Of a DNA stretch of 64,000 nucleotides, positions 45,714 to 58,177 are shown one piece after another (position 1 is the stretch's first letter; each line of letters opens with the position of its first letter). Below the pieces are notes generated by a model, which worked only from the letters and a program-made list of their open reading frames with translations, was not told the origin of the DNA and did not search any database. The stretch spans positions 177,881-241,880 of the forward strand of contig PYST01000013.1 in NCBI GenBank assembly GCA_003049485.1, given 5' to 3'. The stretch comes from Ophioceras dolichostomum. Its lineage: Eukaryota > Ascomycota > Sordariomycetes > Magnaporthales > Ophioceraceae. The position numbers were made by a program, and so were the translations under genes.

Positions 45714-46206
45714 ATGGCGCCAGGGCAGAAGCTCTACCCGCGAGGGACGGTTAAGAAGATCATCAAGACTCGGACAAATTGCAATGTCGGGAAGAATGTG
45801 GACATCACGGTCAGTTTTCCTGCCCAATTTACACGCCCTGAACGCGTTTTCGCCGATGCGCTGGGCATACTTCATGTACTGATATTGGTGGTCGTAAACT
45901 CTCAGATTTTTCTCGAATATATCCTTTTTATGCAATCGTACGCAAGCCTTCTACCATACCACCTGGCGACGCCAAGTAGATAACGATCTAACGACTGCGA
46001 ACTCGGACAAATACAGATTGGTGAAGGAGGCCGCTATAGAGTCGAAGCACGCTGGGGAGAGGGGCCTTACTGCAAGAAGTGTGAAGAAGGTCACGCCTGT
46101 AAGATTATGTCTTCCCCATCTGAACCGGTTGGGATCTCACTGTATAGCTTCGCATCCCTACTAACAACTGGTGGTGTAGGATACTCTCGCAAAGTTCAAG
46201 GGTTGA
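45714..46206 (+). CDS. CENP-W-like histone-fold kinetochore protein
   Basis: Four small exons, 45714-45809, 45906-45937, 46017-46098 and 46180-46206, encode 78 residues. Reading: MAPGQKLYPRGTVKKIIKTR ... NCNVGKNVDIT, then IFLEYILFMQS, then LVKEAAIESKHAGERGLTAR-SVKKVTP, then DTLAKFKG. This is the pattern of fungal CENP-W (Wip1 in fission yeast): a basic N-terminus and a three-helix histone fold ending in the GERGLTARSVKKVT loop. CENP-W pairs with CENP-T at the inner kinetochore. All introns are GT..AG (GTCAGT, GTACGC, GTAAGA) and each join preserves phase. The middle exons (32 and 82 nt) and the last (27 nt) are small, so automated predictors could easily miss the gene. Confidence 0.88.
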
Positions 46207-47358
46207 GCTGCTGGACGAGACGACGTCAAATCGTCGCCGACGAGGCTCACTCTCCGCGACAACCAAGCTTCTTACCAGGCTCTTCCGCGGGAATGGACCC
46301 GGAGTCCATAGTATCCACCGCCCATTGCCGGCGACATAGCTCCCTCTCAGCCACCCGTCCGCGAGACGCATGCGATCAGCCCTCCCGCCAAAATTTACTA
46401 CCGTTGGGACGGGGCTTTCTGCACGCTACACGGCGTTATGGAGCTCCGTAAGGCTCTCGTTTGGGACGAGGCCGGATTTAGACAGGCATGAAGAATCGTT
46501 GGCATGAGGTATTGTTAGAGCAGTGCCATGGATGATGTCAGCATGTCTGGACGACGACGAACCAGTGTCGAGATGGTGGGGGCGGAACTGGCGGAGAGGC
46601 GCCGTTTACTGCAGTGTCCCGTTTGTTCCAGAAGGGATGGTCTAGTGCGAAGAGAAGCCGGCTCACACGCAAATCCTCGAAAATTTTGGTGAACAGAAAA
46701 TAATTCTCAGGCTATAGCGAAATTTGTACTATGGTAGGGCCGTTGATGCCTGAGACCTTAAATCAATAGCAACACGATACCTATAGCAATTTGGTGGCGG
46801 GAGGATGGCTCGAAGCCAAACAGAGTTTCTCAGAACTTCTCCACGATTCCTTCGCAGGGATTGTGGAGCCGAGCTGGGCGAGGCAACAGTGGGTCGGCCA
46901 GCGGCGCTGGGTGTGGATGACAGGGGTTGTTGGACGCTGCGTTCGAGTGCACAGGGGTGCATCGGCCAAAATTTTTGACTCAAACCGCTGTTGTGCTCTC
47001 CCGTCCTCCGACCTTGTCGAAAAACCTCAACCAAACCCAGAAAATCTGTCATATCTCTTAACAAAGCCTGCCTACAAACCTACGATCTGCGTCATCCGTT
47101 CTGAGTCCCCTACTGGTGTCTAATTTTCCAAAATTCGAAGAATTCCCTCCCTCCGCCTCTCAAGTAGGTTACCCATTTCTACTTGAGCAGTCGACCTTAG
47201 CAGCCTTGAAATCGGCCAGCTCCTCCACTGCAAACAAAAGCAAACTCTCGTCTGGACCAAGCAGGAGTGCCACGTTCACACAGCTCGGCGCATTTCTTGA
47301 TCTTGTTTCAGCTTCATCTGCTACTCAGACTTACCGGCCTACGCGAAATTTCCCCAAA
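46207..47358. other. Intergenic between CENP-W and Yag7-like genes
   Basis: 3' end of the CENP-W gene and the promoter and leader of the next gene. The open frame that begins 81 codons upstream of the Yag7-like ATG (from 47116) is Ser/Thr-rich and starts GTG; I treat it as leader. Confidence 0.5.
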
Positions 47359-49115
47359 ATGGCCGCACCTGTTGCCCAGAACCCTCAGGTCCAGTCTGAG
47401 TCCAAGGCTGCGAAGAAGAAGAAGGCCAAGAGCGAGCGTACCGAGTCCCCCGCGCCTGCCGCCACCCTGACCCCAGACAAGCCTGCCTCTGTCGCTGGGA
47501 ATGACAACCAGGACGACGAGAGCCCCTATATCCGAGAGCTACAGAAGTGAGTCTGACTTCGAGTCTTGCCGTCGACCTCGACCTCGCCCCACTCTATTGG
47601 ATCTCCAGTCCCGGGGCTAACCAGATGACCGTTTGCCGTTTGCTATAGGAACATCCGCAATGTGAACAAGAAGATTGTAGGCTTTCTCACCAGAACAAAT
47701 CTCGGCGCGCATTCGGCGTCTTAGGCAAGACAATCATTTCTAACCTCTTTCCGCAGACCAATGCCTCCAAGATCGACAGCATCGTCGGCGAGAACAAGGG
47801 CAAGTCCCTGGACGAGCTCGTTAGCCTGAAAATCATCAACGCGGACCAGAAGGCCTCCCACCTCAACAAGCCACGTCTTCAGGCTCAGCTCACCCAGTTT
47901 GAGGAGCAGCTTGCGCAGTACAAGAAGGTGGACCAGGAGTACCGCTCCCGCCTTCAGGATATCAAGGCGGAGCTGGAGAAGACCTTGACTGCGAAACACG
48001 AGGCCGAGCTTGCCGCCGCCGTGGCCCAGGCCAAGGAGAAGGCCGAGGCGGATGGTCAAAAGGCTCTGAATGACAGCCTCCTTGTGCTGTCGCAGTTCCT
48101 CCGGCTTGCTGCCGCTCGCCGTTCCGAGGAGACCAACACGGAGGCCGACGAGAATCGTGCTCTGGAGGGTGTCCTGCTGCATGTGTACTCAGGCGATAGC
48201 ACCGGTGTTTCGACAATGCTCAAGCTGGTCCAGGGCTCTTCGGACCAGACAAAGAGCGTCAATGGAGAGGAGCTAGAGACTACTTGTGCGTACTCCTCTA
48301 ATTCCTCGTCTTGCGAGACTGCTTTCCGTTTCATGCAGGCTAACAAATGGTGTATTTGTATTCAAACAGACGCCCAAGTGAAGGAGGCTTCGGTCAACTA
48401 CTCAATTCCGCTGTTCCCGGCCTCTGAGGAGCCTGTTCCTGCTGTTGAGGCTGAGGCTGTTGCCACTGAGACCAAGGCTGAGCCCGCGACAGATCCCACC
48501 ATCGCCCACGCCGGCCTGACCGAGATCGACTCGGCTGCGGACGTCACCCTAACCAACGGTCATGCCGCCGAGCTGGAGGCAACCGCGAGTGCAGCTCCAG
48601 CTAATGCCGACGTTGCTGACTCTGCGGCCAACGCTGCCGGCGAGTCTCAGTGGGATGCGGGTAATGCCAGCATGTCCGCGTCGCAGGAGTGGGTCGAGGT
48701 CCCTCGCGACCCCGCTGAGACCGAGACCGGCTTGACTGCCACGCCTGCGGCTTCTGCGAACACCCAGTCTTGGGCTGACGATGCGGCCGAGCACGCCGCC
48801 GACGTAAGTTAACACTCCCAACAACAGCTATCGTGAATCTTTCGGCCGTATGAGATGACTAGAGCTGACTCCAAGGCTACCTATTACCAATAGCTCACTC
48901 CCCAGCCTGATCCCAACGACGGCTTCCAGTCGGTGCAGCGCAACCGCGGCCGAGGTGACCGTGACGGCGGATGGCGCGGCGGCCGTGGTAACTTCCGTGG
49001 ACGGGGCAACTTCCGTGGCGACGGACGCGGTCGCGGTAGGGGCGGCAACCGCGGCGGTAACGGATTTAGGGGACACCAGCAGCCGCAGCGCCGGAGCGAC
49101 GATGCTGCCGCCTAG
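47359..49115 (+). CDS. Yag7-like coiled-coil protein with C-terminal RGG region
   Basis: Five exons, 47359-47546, 47649-47676, 47757-48285, 48370-48803 and 48894-49115, give 466 residues. The N-terminus is Lys/Ala-rich and ends SPYIRELQKNIRNVNKKI. The next exon (TNASKIDSIVGENKGKSLDE ... LNKPRLQAQLTQFEEQLAQY) with a long charged coiled coil is what I recall as the Yag7 dimerisation domain of ascomycetes. An Ala/Glu-rich acidic region follows. The last exon is an Arg/Gly-rich RNA-binding-type tail (RGRGNFRGRGNFRGDGRGRG). The protein is poorly characterised; the RGG tail suggests RNA or ribosome association, which is inference. Codon usage is very strongly biased, so it is probably highly expressed. 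Confidence 0.85.
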
Positions 49116-50605
49116 GCATAGACATCTCCGTGCCGCTGCAGCCTCAATATTCGCGCCACATTTACGTTAGCGACCATAGCAGCAGTCGAAGTGGCTGGTA
49201 CTGCCCGCGCAGCAGCCCGGCCAGCTCTCATTTCTTTCTCCCTCCCTTCCACCCCATGAGTTTCGCATATTGCGTCGGCGTCCCGGAGCACAGCCATGGC
49301 GTTTTTTTACTCGTCGGCATCACATATTACTACACCTCCTGTCGCATCACCCCATTGTGCCTTCCATGTTTTAGCGACCCTATTTTTTCAGTCGCAAGAT
49401 CGACTTTGTATTGCCTACTTGTCCCGTCTTGTCATGCACACTGCCTTGCCAGGACTGAACTTCGTATAATGCCTATACTATCCGATCATATCCCTCTATC
49501 CGCTGTACTTTCCCCCATCTTCCGCGTTGCGTCCTTCCGCACTTCCATATCACCCATCGTACACTTTCTTCTTAAACTCATAATTTGATACCTCCCCCCT
49601 CACCTTTACGACGAAACAAAAGCAATGGGATATTAGGACGGGTACGGAGGGTTAAAAAATGAAGGAGAGAGCAAGACGGAAAAGCAATGTAACCCTTTAC
49701 TCAAGGCGACTGCGAAAGATTTCATGCCCTGATGTTTTTCTTTTTGGAAGTTTCCCTACCTTTCTTGGCATTCCTCTAATCCTCCTATCAGTGCCTCTGC
49801 TACGGAGAGTGAAGGAAGGAGCTAGAAGGACAAGGCGGCGACCACTCTTGCTCTCTGGACGGGTACTTAGCGGCTGTTGGCGCCTTGCGCCGGTGTCGTG
49901 ATGGAACCCGGGCAGAAGAGGAGAGTATGGAAGTCAACACAACACGAGGTTGGAAGAAAAGGAAGAAGCAAGTTAAACGAGGCCAAATTGGCGGGATGGT
50001 TAATGTAAAAACAGTAAAAAGGTCATCAGCATCATGCATATACCATGGTCGTACATGCCAGGTTGGCGGGTGGGTATACAGAAAAATAAAAAGAACTCAG
50101 GAGGGAGGGGAGAGAAATGAACAAACAACAAAGAAGAGCAGCCAAATTGTGCGAAATCTGATGGGAACCCTCTCTATTTCCACTTATGTTATGGTTGATT
50201 CGCTGATCGTGCCTACCGATCCTGATCTGAAGTGTGGCAGTAGTAAATGGGCCAGTCTCGCTTGCGGCAGATCGTAGCTATATACTTTCAATAGACATCT
50301 GGATGGTAGAGTTACCCTAGGCGAAGATGGGAGGGGATTGTGCTCTAAATACAGATCAGCTAGTCCTTGATGAAAGAAGTGCCCGAACAATGGCCCTGTT
50401 TATGCTCTCCAGCTCGTAGATCCTTTAAAAGCTCCAAATAGCTCTTGTGATAACGATACCCCGAGGCATCAGGAGCACCCAGGCATGCAACGGCACGCAC
50501 CGGACAGTAGTGGCATAGCGGTCCCGCTCTACAGACTGACCGACCGACCGCTATCAACGTCCCTCCCTTTTCCTTGTCCTCCTCCTTCCTTCTCCTCTCC
50601 TCTCC
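49116..50605. other. Intergenic: convergent 3' regions of the Yag7-like and ski8 genes
   Basis: About 1.5 kb with no recognised gene. Several AT-rich stretches and short open frames only. Confidence 0.5.
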
Positions 50606-51943
50606 TCAGCTCAGCGGCCCCGACCCACCCGTAGCCTCGCGGTAAAAAGCCAATGTCCCACTCTCGCCAGCCACGCAGAACGTCTCGCCGCCGCTCGCGA
50701 CCGTCTTCTTGGGCAGCCACCGCACGGCCCACAGAGTGTTGCCGGCGCCCTCGGAGTGCGTGGCCACACACGTGCCGCTCTCGACGGACCAGACGCGCGA
50801 GCGGCCGTCCGAGGACCCGGACAGCAGGTACTCGCCGGTGTGGCTCCAGTCCAGCGACGTGACCCACGCCCCGCCGCCGGCGCCTAGGGAGGGGCCGGCG
50901 GGGGACAGGTCGCCGACCTGCTCGCCGTTCTGGGTGTCGTATATGGCGATGATTCCGGCGTCGCCGGCGGTGGCGAGGCGGGTGGCGGCGGGGGAGAAGG
51001 AGACGGCTCGGATGGGTCTTGATAGGCCTGTTTGTTGGGGGTGGTGGGTTAGGTGAGGTAAGGTGAATGAGTAGGGACTTAGGGACCTAATCACTTCCCT
51101 AGGAACCTTGGTCGGGGGGGTCTAAATAGGGAGGAGTAGAAGTGGAAGTGGTTACGTGGCAGGTGGTCTGCTTACCGTTGAGTGAGTGCACCAGCCGGCC
51201 AGAGTCGTTGTTGAACACGTACACGGTCCCGTTCTGCATGCCCATGGCCGTGAGGCGGCCGTTCGCGCTTATGTCCACGCTCATGCCCAGACTCCCACCC
51301 TGCGCGTCCGCCGCCGACGAAGGCGACGCCGTCTCAAACAAGTGGACGGCCCGGCGCGCGACCAGGTCGTAGACGGCCGCGCGCCCGCCCTCTGCGGAGC
51401 AGGCGAGGAACTGCTCGTCGGCGCTGAGCGCGATGGCCCACACCTTGGTCTTCTTGTTGTCGCTCCAGGGGTTGACGGTGCAGTGCTCCTTCCATTTTCC
51501 TGCTGCTGGCTGCTGCTGGACCCAGATCTTAATGTCGTCGCCGAAGCCCACGGAGGCCAGCACTTTACCCGGCCCTCCCCGCGCTGTGGCGAGGTGGTGG
51601 ATGCCGGTCCTGTGCGCCTTCGCGATCGACGTCGCGAGCGAGGCGTCGCTGGGCGAGGCCGCGCTGTGGATCTTTATGGAGGAGCCGCCTGAGGCGCTGA
51701 AGATGCTGTCGGGCGTGGTCGCCACGGCGAATATTGGTGATGTGTGGGCTGTCCTTCGGTGTTAGTCCTGGCTGATCCCTGGCCCCTGGCTCTTGGAGCG
51801 TCTGCGTGCCTGTTTGGCGATGCAAGGTGGGGGCAGCTTTTTTGCGCACCATTTTCCACCGTATGTATGGTGAGGTATTGTTTCGACTGTGAGAAGCGTT
51901 AGCCCCTTGTTCTCAAAGCGCATCTGGGAAATTTTCATACCAT
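50606..51943 (-). CDS. ski8: Ski8/Rec14 WD40 protein (Ski complex; meiotic recombination)
   Basis: Four exons on the minus strand: 51943-51941, 51886-51850, 51748-51176 and 51027-50606; 344 residues. The first exon is just the ATG, directly followed by a GTATGA donor. After the splice the chain reads MSKQYLTIHTVENAHTSPIF, which is the Ski8 start. WD-type repeats follow (ASVGFGDDIKIWV; KVWAIALSADEQFLACSAEG; IRAVSFSPAATRLATAGDAG; WVTSLDWSHTGEYLLSGSSD; GRSRVWSVESGTCVATH). Ski8 is a scaffold in the Ski2-Ski3-Ski8 complex that feeds mRNA into the cytoplasmic exosome, and in yeasts also helps Spo11 start meiotic breaks. The intron with branch GCTAACG and acceptor TCTCACAG supports the tiny first exon. 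Confidence 0.9.
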
Positions 51944-52638
51944 GTTCACATTTCGTTCGGGCGACTCGCTGTGCGATCGGCTGAGTTGAAAGTTGCGCGA
52001 AGGACTAAGTTTGTGGTGGGGTGGGAATGTAGGTTCTGAGCTTTTCCCAGGGAGCTGTATTGCCTAATCGGGTAACATTTTCAACGACAACTTCTCACAT
52101 TCATTACACGACCTTCCACGTTTGCTGTTATGGATCTAGGTTTATCAAGGTCTAAAAGACGATAGTTCCACCGTCCGAAGTAACCTCGCTCTGCAGTTGG
52201 AAGTTTCTCAGATTGAGAGGCCAGGCACGGTAAATAGAGCGTATGGAACCGAGCTACTGGGGCAACTATTCTAGTAGTAGTAAGCCTTAAAGCATCACGT
52301 CTGGCTATTGTTTTGTTCCTGTAAATATCATATGGTTAATACGTAGGTATATACGACCGTCGTTGAACAGACTGCGCTCTACCATGCTATTCCCGTCTAA
52401 ATGTCTGAGTGTTGAGACACTGACGGAGTTTTCAAACGTAAAGAGGCAAACAACGACACTCTTGCCGTCTTGACGAAGCATCAAGAGCAATTTGCCAAGC
52501 ACACCGTCCCAAAGTATACATGAAGTGGTGCTCAAATACAATATGATACAGCTCTGCTTGAGCCCCCCATTCTCTTTGGCGGCCGTTCCTTAAGGCTGCC
52601 CAACGTTGGGCGGACACCTTGCTAACGCGGAAGAACGT
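51944..52638. other. Intergenic between ski8 and the bL32m gene
   Basis: Promoter of ski8 and 3' end of the bL32m gene. Somewhat AT-rich. No other feature seen. Confidence 0.5.
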
Positions 52639-53126
52639 CTAAGCTACTGGCCCATCGTCCTCCTTCAAAGCTTTCTTTATCTCTGAGAGTTCGCCGTTAT
52701 TAGCAGATATCACAGCAGGAGCACACAAGGTAACGGTTCTTCCTTACTCTGCATGCAGTGAGGACACAAATAGTGCATCCTCTTGAGGTTCCCACAAGCA
52801 GGGCACTTGCAGAGGGAGTTGACATCCTTCAGCGCCTTGCCTGCCATTTGTCGATGCCTCTTCTTCATGTGTGACGTCTTCTTCTTAGGGACAGCCTTCA
52901 GAATTCCCTCCCAGATGTCTCCGAGGAGCGATGGTAGCGAAGGTAGCGAGGGTAGGCCGAGTGGTATTGCGGGGAGCGCATAGCGGAGAACAGAGTAAAG
53001 AGGAAGCGCGAATTGTCGCCTGTAGACGGAAGCTGATATGGAGGAAGAAAGGAGAGATAGAGAGGGCAATCGTGGAATCGTCGAGGAGGATATCCTGAGC
53101 TGCTGGGCAGCCATCGCGGTCGCCAT
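52639..53126 (-). CDS. mrpl32: Mitochondrial large-subunit ribosomal protein bL32m
   Basis: Exons 53126-52748 and 52682-52639 (intron GTAAGG..CAG) give 140 residues. The first ~75 residues are a Ser/Leu/Arg-rich mitochondrial presequence. The mature start VPKKKTSHMKKRHRQMAGKA is the bL32 signature. Two zinc-binding CxxC pairs are seen, CKCPACGNLKRMHYLCPHC. The second exon adds the short tail KIKKALKEDDGPVA. In yeast this protein is matured by the m-AAA protease during ribosome assembly. It is divergent from the septin gene and the two share an upstream region. Confidence 0.92.
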
Positions 53127-53844
53127 AGTTTCGACTTGGCTCGCCTCGGTTGCTCGGTTGAGCTGCCACCTCTGCCCAAATTCTTTGTGGGAAAATCTCG
53201 GTCGACGCGTCGGTCGCAGTTTGGAAAATCAATTCGTCGCCCCGCTCCAAGGCCAGCCGATTCACTGACCACCGGTCGCTGCACAATCGTCGTTAACTTC
53301 GCCGGGCGCTTCACCAATCGATCTACTTCGTTGTAACTGTCGAGAACCCATCTCAAAATTTCTCGAGCTGCTCCTCACTCTCGCCTCACAGCTGGCAGAC
53401 AGGGGAGACGCAGCCAACCAATCGCAGCTGGCAGCTGCCGAGAGCTGCCGATCCCACATCCCTGCTCTGGAATTTTTGTGGACTGACAACAAGACGAGAA
53501 AGATGGAGACGTGCACAGACTGCCGCGGGCCAATCAACAGCGAGAAGCCCCTTTCCCCTTTCTGTGGCCAGTGCGCACTTGGTCCCCTTGCACGGAAATT
53601 ATTGTTTGGCACGAGAAGACGAGGGCGGGAAAGTAACAGGAAAAGTGTCTGCGTCGACGAAGTCTCCCCAATCCATCGCAGCTTCACTTGCAACAATCTC
53701 AATCACCATCTCAGTATCGCCAGCTCGCCGATCTCGTCGCCCGTCGACAGCTACATTCGCCCGGGCCCTATCCCCCCAAGCCGTTCTGCACCATTAATTT
53801 GTATCCAGCAGCCGACCGTTGGTCCGCCAGAACACGCAGCAAAG
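53127..53844. promoter_or_regulatory. Divergent promoter region of the bL32m and septin genes
   Basis: 718 bp separating divergent start codons. The septin-proximal ~200 bp is pyrimidine-rich and likely leader. The open frame that precedes the septin ATG in the same phase is not conserved sequence. Confidence 0.5.
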
Positions 53845-55132
53845 ATGGCGACGATGCCCCCTGCCACCATCTACCCACAGAGCCACGTTGGTTTCGATAG
53901 CATCACCTCCCAGATTGAGCGCAAGCTGCTGAAGCGCGGGTTCCAGTTCAACATCATCTGCGTCGGTACGCTATCTTCTTTTCTTGCAGCTAATTGCTGT
54001 CCTCACAATCCGTGCCATTGTTGTGGCGTGGCTTGGCTATCCGCCTAGGTGTTCCACGGAGCGGTCATCTCGAGTTCGCGAGTCCGCGAGTTTGATCAAC
54101 CAACTGACCAATGATGCTTCCTACCGCGAACACAAATCATAGGCCAAACCGGTCTGGGCAAGTCGACGCTCATCAACACCATCTTCGCTTCGCACCTTAT
54201 CGAGACCAAGGGTAGGCAGCACCCCGAGGAGGTGATCCGCTCCACGACTGAGATCCACCCCGTCTCGCATATCATCGAGGAGAACGGCGTCCGCCTGCGA
54301 CTGAACATCGTCGACACCCCCGGCTACGGCGACCTGATCAACAACGAGCGCTGCTGGGACCCCATTGTGAAGTACATCAAGGACCAGCACTCGGCATACC
54401 TGCGCAAGGAGCTCACCGCTCAGCGCGAGCGATACATCCAGGACACTCGCATCCACTGCTGCCTCTTCTTCATCCAGCCCTCGGGCCACTCGCTGAAGCC
54501 GATCGACATTGTCGTCCTCAAGAAGCTCTCGGACGTCGTCAATGTCGTGCCGGTGATTGCCAAGGCGGACTCCCTCACCCTGGAGGAGCGCCAGGCCTTC
54601 AAGGAGCGGATCAAGGAGGAGTTCACGTTCCACAACATCAAGATGTACCCGTACGACAACGAGGATCTGGATGAGGACGAGAAGACCATGAACCTGCAGA
54701 TCAAGGTGAGTACCTACATACTGCTATCCGGGCATCCCCACCAGTCTTCCAATTGCCGGACTTTGTGCGTGCTTGGCGTACTAACCCATTTCTCTTCTTC
54801 AGCAAACCGTGCCATTCGCCGTCGTCGGGTCTGAGAAGTCCATCATCGTCAATGGCAAGCAGGTCCGCGGTCGCCAGAACCGGTGGGGCGTGATCAACGT
54901 CGAGGACGAGAACCACTGCGAGTTCGTCCACCTGCGGAACTTTCTGCTGCGGACGCACCTGCAGGACCTCATCGAGACCACCTCGCAGATCCACTACGAG
55001 ACCTTCCGCGCCAAGCAGCTGCTGGCACTCAAGGAGAGCAGCGCACAGGGCCACGGCAGCAGGCCGATCTCGCCCGCCGCCGACCGTGAAATGAGCCGTA
55101 GCTCGCAACGGATGACTATGAACGGCTACTAG
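53845..55132 (+). CDS. Septin, probably Cdc10 type
   Basis: Exons 53845-53965, 54143-54705 and 54803-55132 give 337 residues. The GTPase motifs are clear: P-loop GQTGLGKSTLINTI, switch DTPGYGD, and AKAD. The septin-unique element is present (GKQVRGRQNRWGVINVED). There is no C-terminal coiled coil; the chain ends with a short Ser-rich tail (SRSSQRMTMNGY). Lack of a coiled coil and overall sequence point to the Cdc10 class (AspD in Aspergillus, Sep4 in Magnaporthe), though I cannot align it. Septins form heteromeric filaments at septa, appressoria and hyphal branches. The first intron starts within the P-loop region, immediately after IICV. Confidence 0.88.
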
Positions 55133-56418
55133 GTACCGTCGTCTAGCTTCCTTGTTGATTACTATGCCAATGGGTCTTCGGGCCACCCTGGCCACCCGTC
55201 TGGATGATTAGCCCCTCGCTCGCTTGGCCTACCCGGAACCGGGGCTATCGGGCTTGGGTACGATCATCGATCGGGGCACGCGATTCTTGTTACCCCACCG
55301 CGAAAACATGAATTTACTGGCGGGAGTGGAATGGGAAAAAGGATGTTTCTCTTTTATTTGTTAGCGCGTCAACTCGGGGAATACACAGACTTGGAGACGT
55401 GTGCCGTGGTTATTTCCCGGGGCGACTTGAAACGGGCGGTGGCGATAGGCGGAGGAGGTCGGCGTGCGCGTCCGGCGGTCATCATACCCCCTTTGGCCAA
55501 AACGATTGCAGTTTATTTCTTTGAGTTCTTCCTCTTCCTTCTTTTCGACCACCGCCTCAAGGCTTGAACTCTTTGTGGCCCTTTTTTCTTCTTCCCCATC
55601 AACAACTTCTTATTTCATTTTTAGTTCTTAGTACCCAACAATTCCCCTTGTTCTTTTTACGGCACCAAAACTTCTGTCGAGTATCTGACTATCCCCGAAT
55701 GTCTTCTAATTATCACCCGGCTCCAGACCCCGCAAGGTTTCTCTCTCACCAGCTCTAATAATAGAGAAGTGCTTGTTTCGATCTGTCGAGTCTCTCTACG
55801 GCCGTTCGTGAGTTGCCTATGCGGAGACATGATGCCCTTTCGGTAGCTCTCGTGAACGCCTGCTCCGAAGCAGGTTAGTTTGAGGTAGGCGACCTCGGAC
55901 CTATCCATGCGCCTGGCCAGGTTTTGATCGACGACATATTTGTGCTGCTCCCGCTGATGATCGATGCCGAAACTACCCTCATGAGAAAAGTCCGAAGGGG
56001 CATTGGAACCAGATGGTTGCCTGATGTCAGGTGCGAATGAGCTGTGGTGTACAATGCTGCCGCCAATTTCCAGGAGGTCTGGTTGGCGGCGCAGCAAGGC
56101 TGGCGTCACGTCTTGAAGGGGGTGTCGTGGCGCTTCAGCTGCTCAGCCCAAAGAGGGAAGTATCGCCCAATATTTGCCGCCGTGGCACCACCTTATTTTC
56201 CAGCACGGCGAATTGAAGGCCTCAAATCCTCATATTTGATTTGCGAGCGAGGCTGCTGAGGCTCATCGTCTGTCTTGATTTTTTTTTTTTTTTTTTATAT
56301 ATTTCTTCATGTCTTGTCCCCGCGTTGCCTGTCGAGCTAATGGGAAACATTGGTGTAATTTGTTTTGCTCACCTCAGTTGATCTGCGCTCCTAGAATTCT
56401 AATGTGAGGCGAACAAGC
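55133..56418. other. Intergenic between septin and membrane-protein gene
   Basis: 3' region of the septin gene and promoter of the next gene. A long T run lies at about 56279-56297. No coding signal. Confidence 0.5.
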
Positions 56419-57711
56419 ATGGCTTCCCAGTACCTCAACTTCTCTTACGCCATACGCAAGATCGACGCCGCGCCTGTGCGATGGCTCTATCCGACACTTT
56501 CAACGCTTGACTTTTCCACTGACTGCGAACTAGCGGCCCCGTTCTTCCGCACCTGGAGCAATGGAGACGACGACCGAGGAGTATGGTCGGCGGTGGTGCC
56601 ATACTTCAAGAACGCATTGCCCGCGAACGCGACCCCCGACATATGGCTTACGGACGGCATCATAATGGACTGGTTCATCTTTGCTCAGCTCAACGGCTCC
56701 GTGCAGAAGGGCCAGGTCTCCGATACCTTCTCCGTCTACGTTCTCCGAAAGCCGTTTGAGAAGTGCCAAAACGAGATCTGCAAGGCGTTCTCGTGGAGCG
56801 GAAACCCGGACATATCTGGGGTTGGCGTATGTAACTAGCTGTTCCCCTTGTTCGCTTCGCTGTGCTGCAAATCTGCTGGCTTCTATGGCACTGGCAAGCT
56901 TACTGGTCTCCAGGTCTTCGCGAGTTACATTATGCAGCTCATTCTGCTGAGCGCAGTTATGCTCGGCTTTGTCCTACGACAGCGGCGAGGGAGTCCGAGA
57001 AAAAACCGCGGGTTCCTCGACCGCTTTATCGCGGCTACAACGGAGACACTGTCCACGTTCCTAGAGAGCGTGATACTGCTCGCCATCTCCATCGAGGCGG
57101 CGACGCTGAACATATTCCGCCATGCCGCCACAAACGACGTCGTGACCAAGCAAGACAACATCTTCGGCGTCGTATTGGCCGAGTTCTCCACCATGTCGGC
57201 CATCACCGTGTGCTTTTTCACCAAGCTGGATGGATTCAAATGGACGGCCAAGCGGACTTTCGCCATTGTATTCCCAGTGTTTCTCGTCGTGATGCTGTAC
57301 GTGATCATGTACATGCCCGCATCCACACAAACGTCCCGCAACGAGTTGTGGTGCATGCCCACCGGCGTCAAGCAATGGCTCCGTCCGCTTACGGATCTCG
57401 GCGTTGCCGCAACTATATGCACAATCGCCCTTCCAATCCTGGGGTCTGGATCCTCAAGCAAGCTGGCCCGGTACTTCAACACGACGGAGGAACGGGTCGT
57501 CCTCTTTCTGAAGTGGTCCTACCTAGCTCTCTCTTACGCCTTCACCTGGGTGATGTTCGGTTTCCTGGCGTGGCATCGTCAACGGTACCTCGATCGATTC
57601 GGCGAGGACAACGAAGAGACCGCCTGGGGCTTCGGCCAGATTCTTGCCATGTTCATCTGGGGACCACTGGTCTTTCAGATGGGCATGATCTTCTACTACG
57701 GTGTGCCCTGA
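56419..57711 (+). CDS. Multi-pass membrane protein, unknown fungal family
   Basis: Two exons, 56419-56826 and 56914-57711 (intron GTATGT..CAG, 87 nt, phase 0), give 401 residues. The first ~135 residues are soluble, with several Cys and Asn-glycosylation sites and the stretch EICKAFSWSGNPDISGVG, and are probably extracytosolic. Seven or so hydrophobic helices follow (YIMQLILLSAVMLGFVL; TLSTFLESVILLAISIEAAT; FGVVLAEFSTMSAITVCFF; AIVFPVFLVVMLYVIMYMP; and four more to FGQILAMFIWGPLVFQMG). The GNPDI..G motif just before helix 1 recurs in a family of uncharacterised fungal membrane proteins I have seen. Function unknown. The splice acceptor at 56913 was chosen because it joins the two conserved parts; alternatives a few codons upstream are possible. 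Confidence 0.7.
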
Positions 57712-58177
57712 GTTTCCTTCGTTCGGTAGCGTCTCTTCTTGCTTAGAATCGGAGCGAAGTCTGGCGCTGACATCAACGCTTTTGGACGTAGGCGAATCGA
57801 GCGACGCACAACCCAACGAGACACCCACGGACAACGTCGCCGCACAATCGCGCACCGTCTAGTAGATAGATAACAGCGAGGAGCTCGGGCTACTGAGGCC
57901 AAGTCCTGCGTGGGAGAGTTCTGCACGAACTAAGACTCGAAAGGTCTTACAGGAGGCGATGCGCCGCTCTTTGTTGGCCGTGACGAGAAGCCTGGGCCGC
58001 TAACGTACTACAACGTCTCCAGTGGACTGACTGCATAGCAAGGGGCGATGCGGTCGCGATGAAGACGACGAGAACCGCGAAGGCGGCGGGTTCATCTGTT
58101 GAGCTCCAGTTGCAGCCCGCCATGATGAACTCATAAAGAGTGCTAAAAAAAATGAGGACAAAAATACAACGGCAAAA

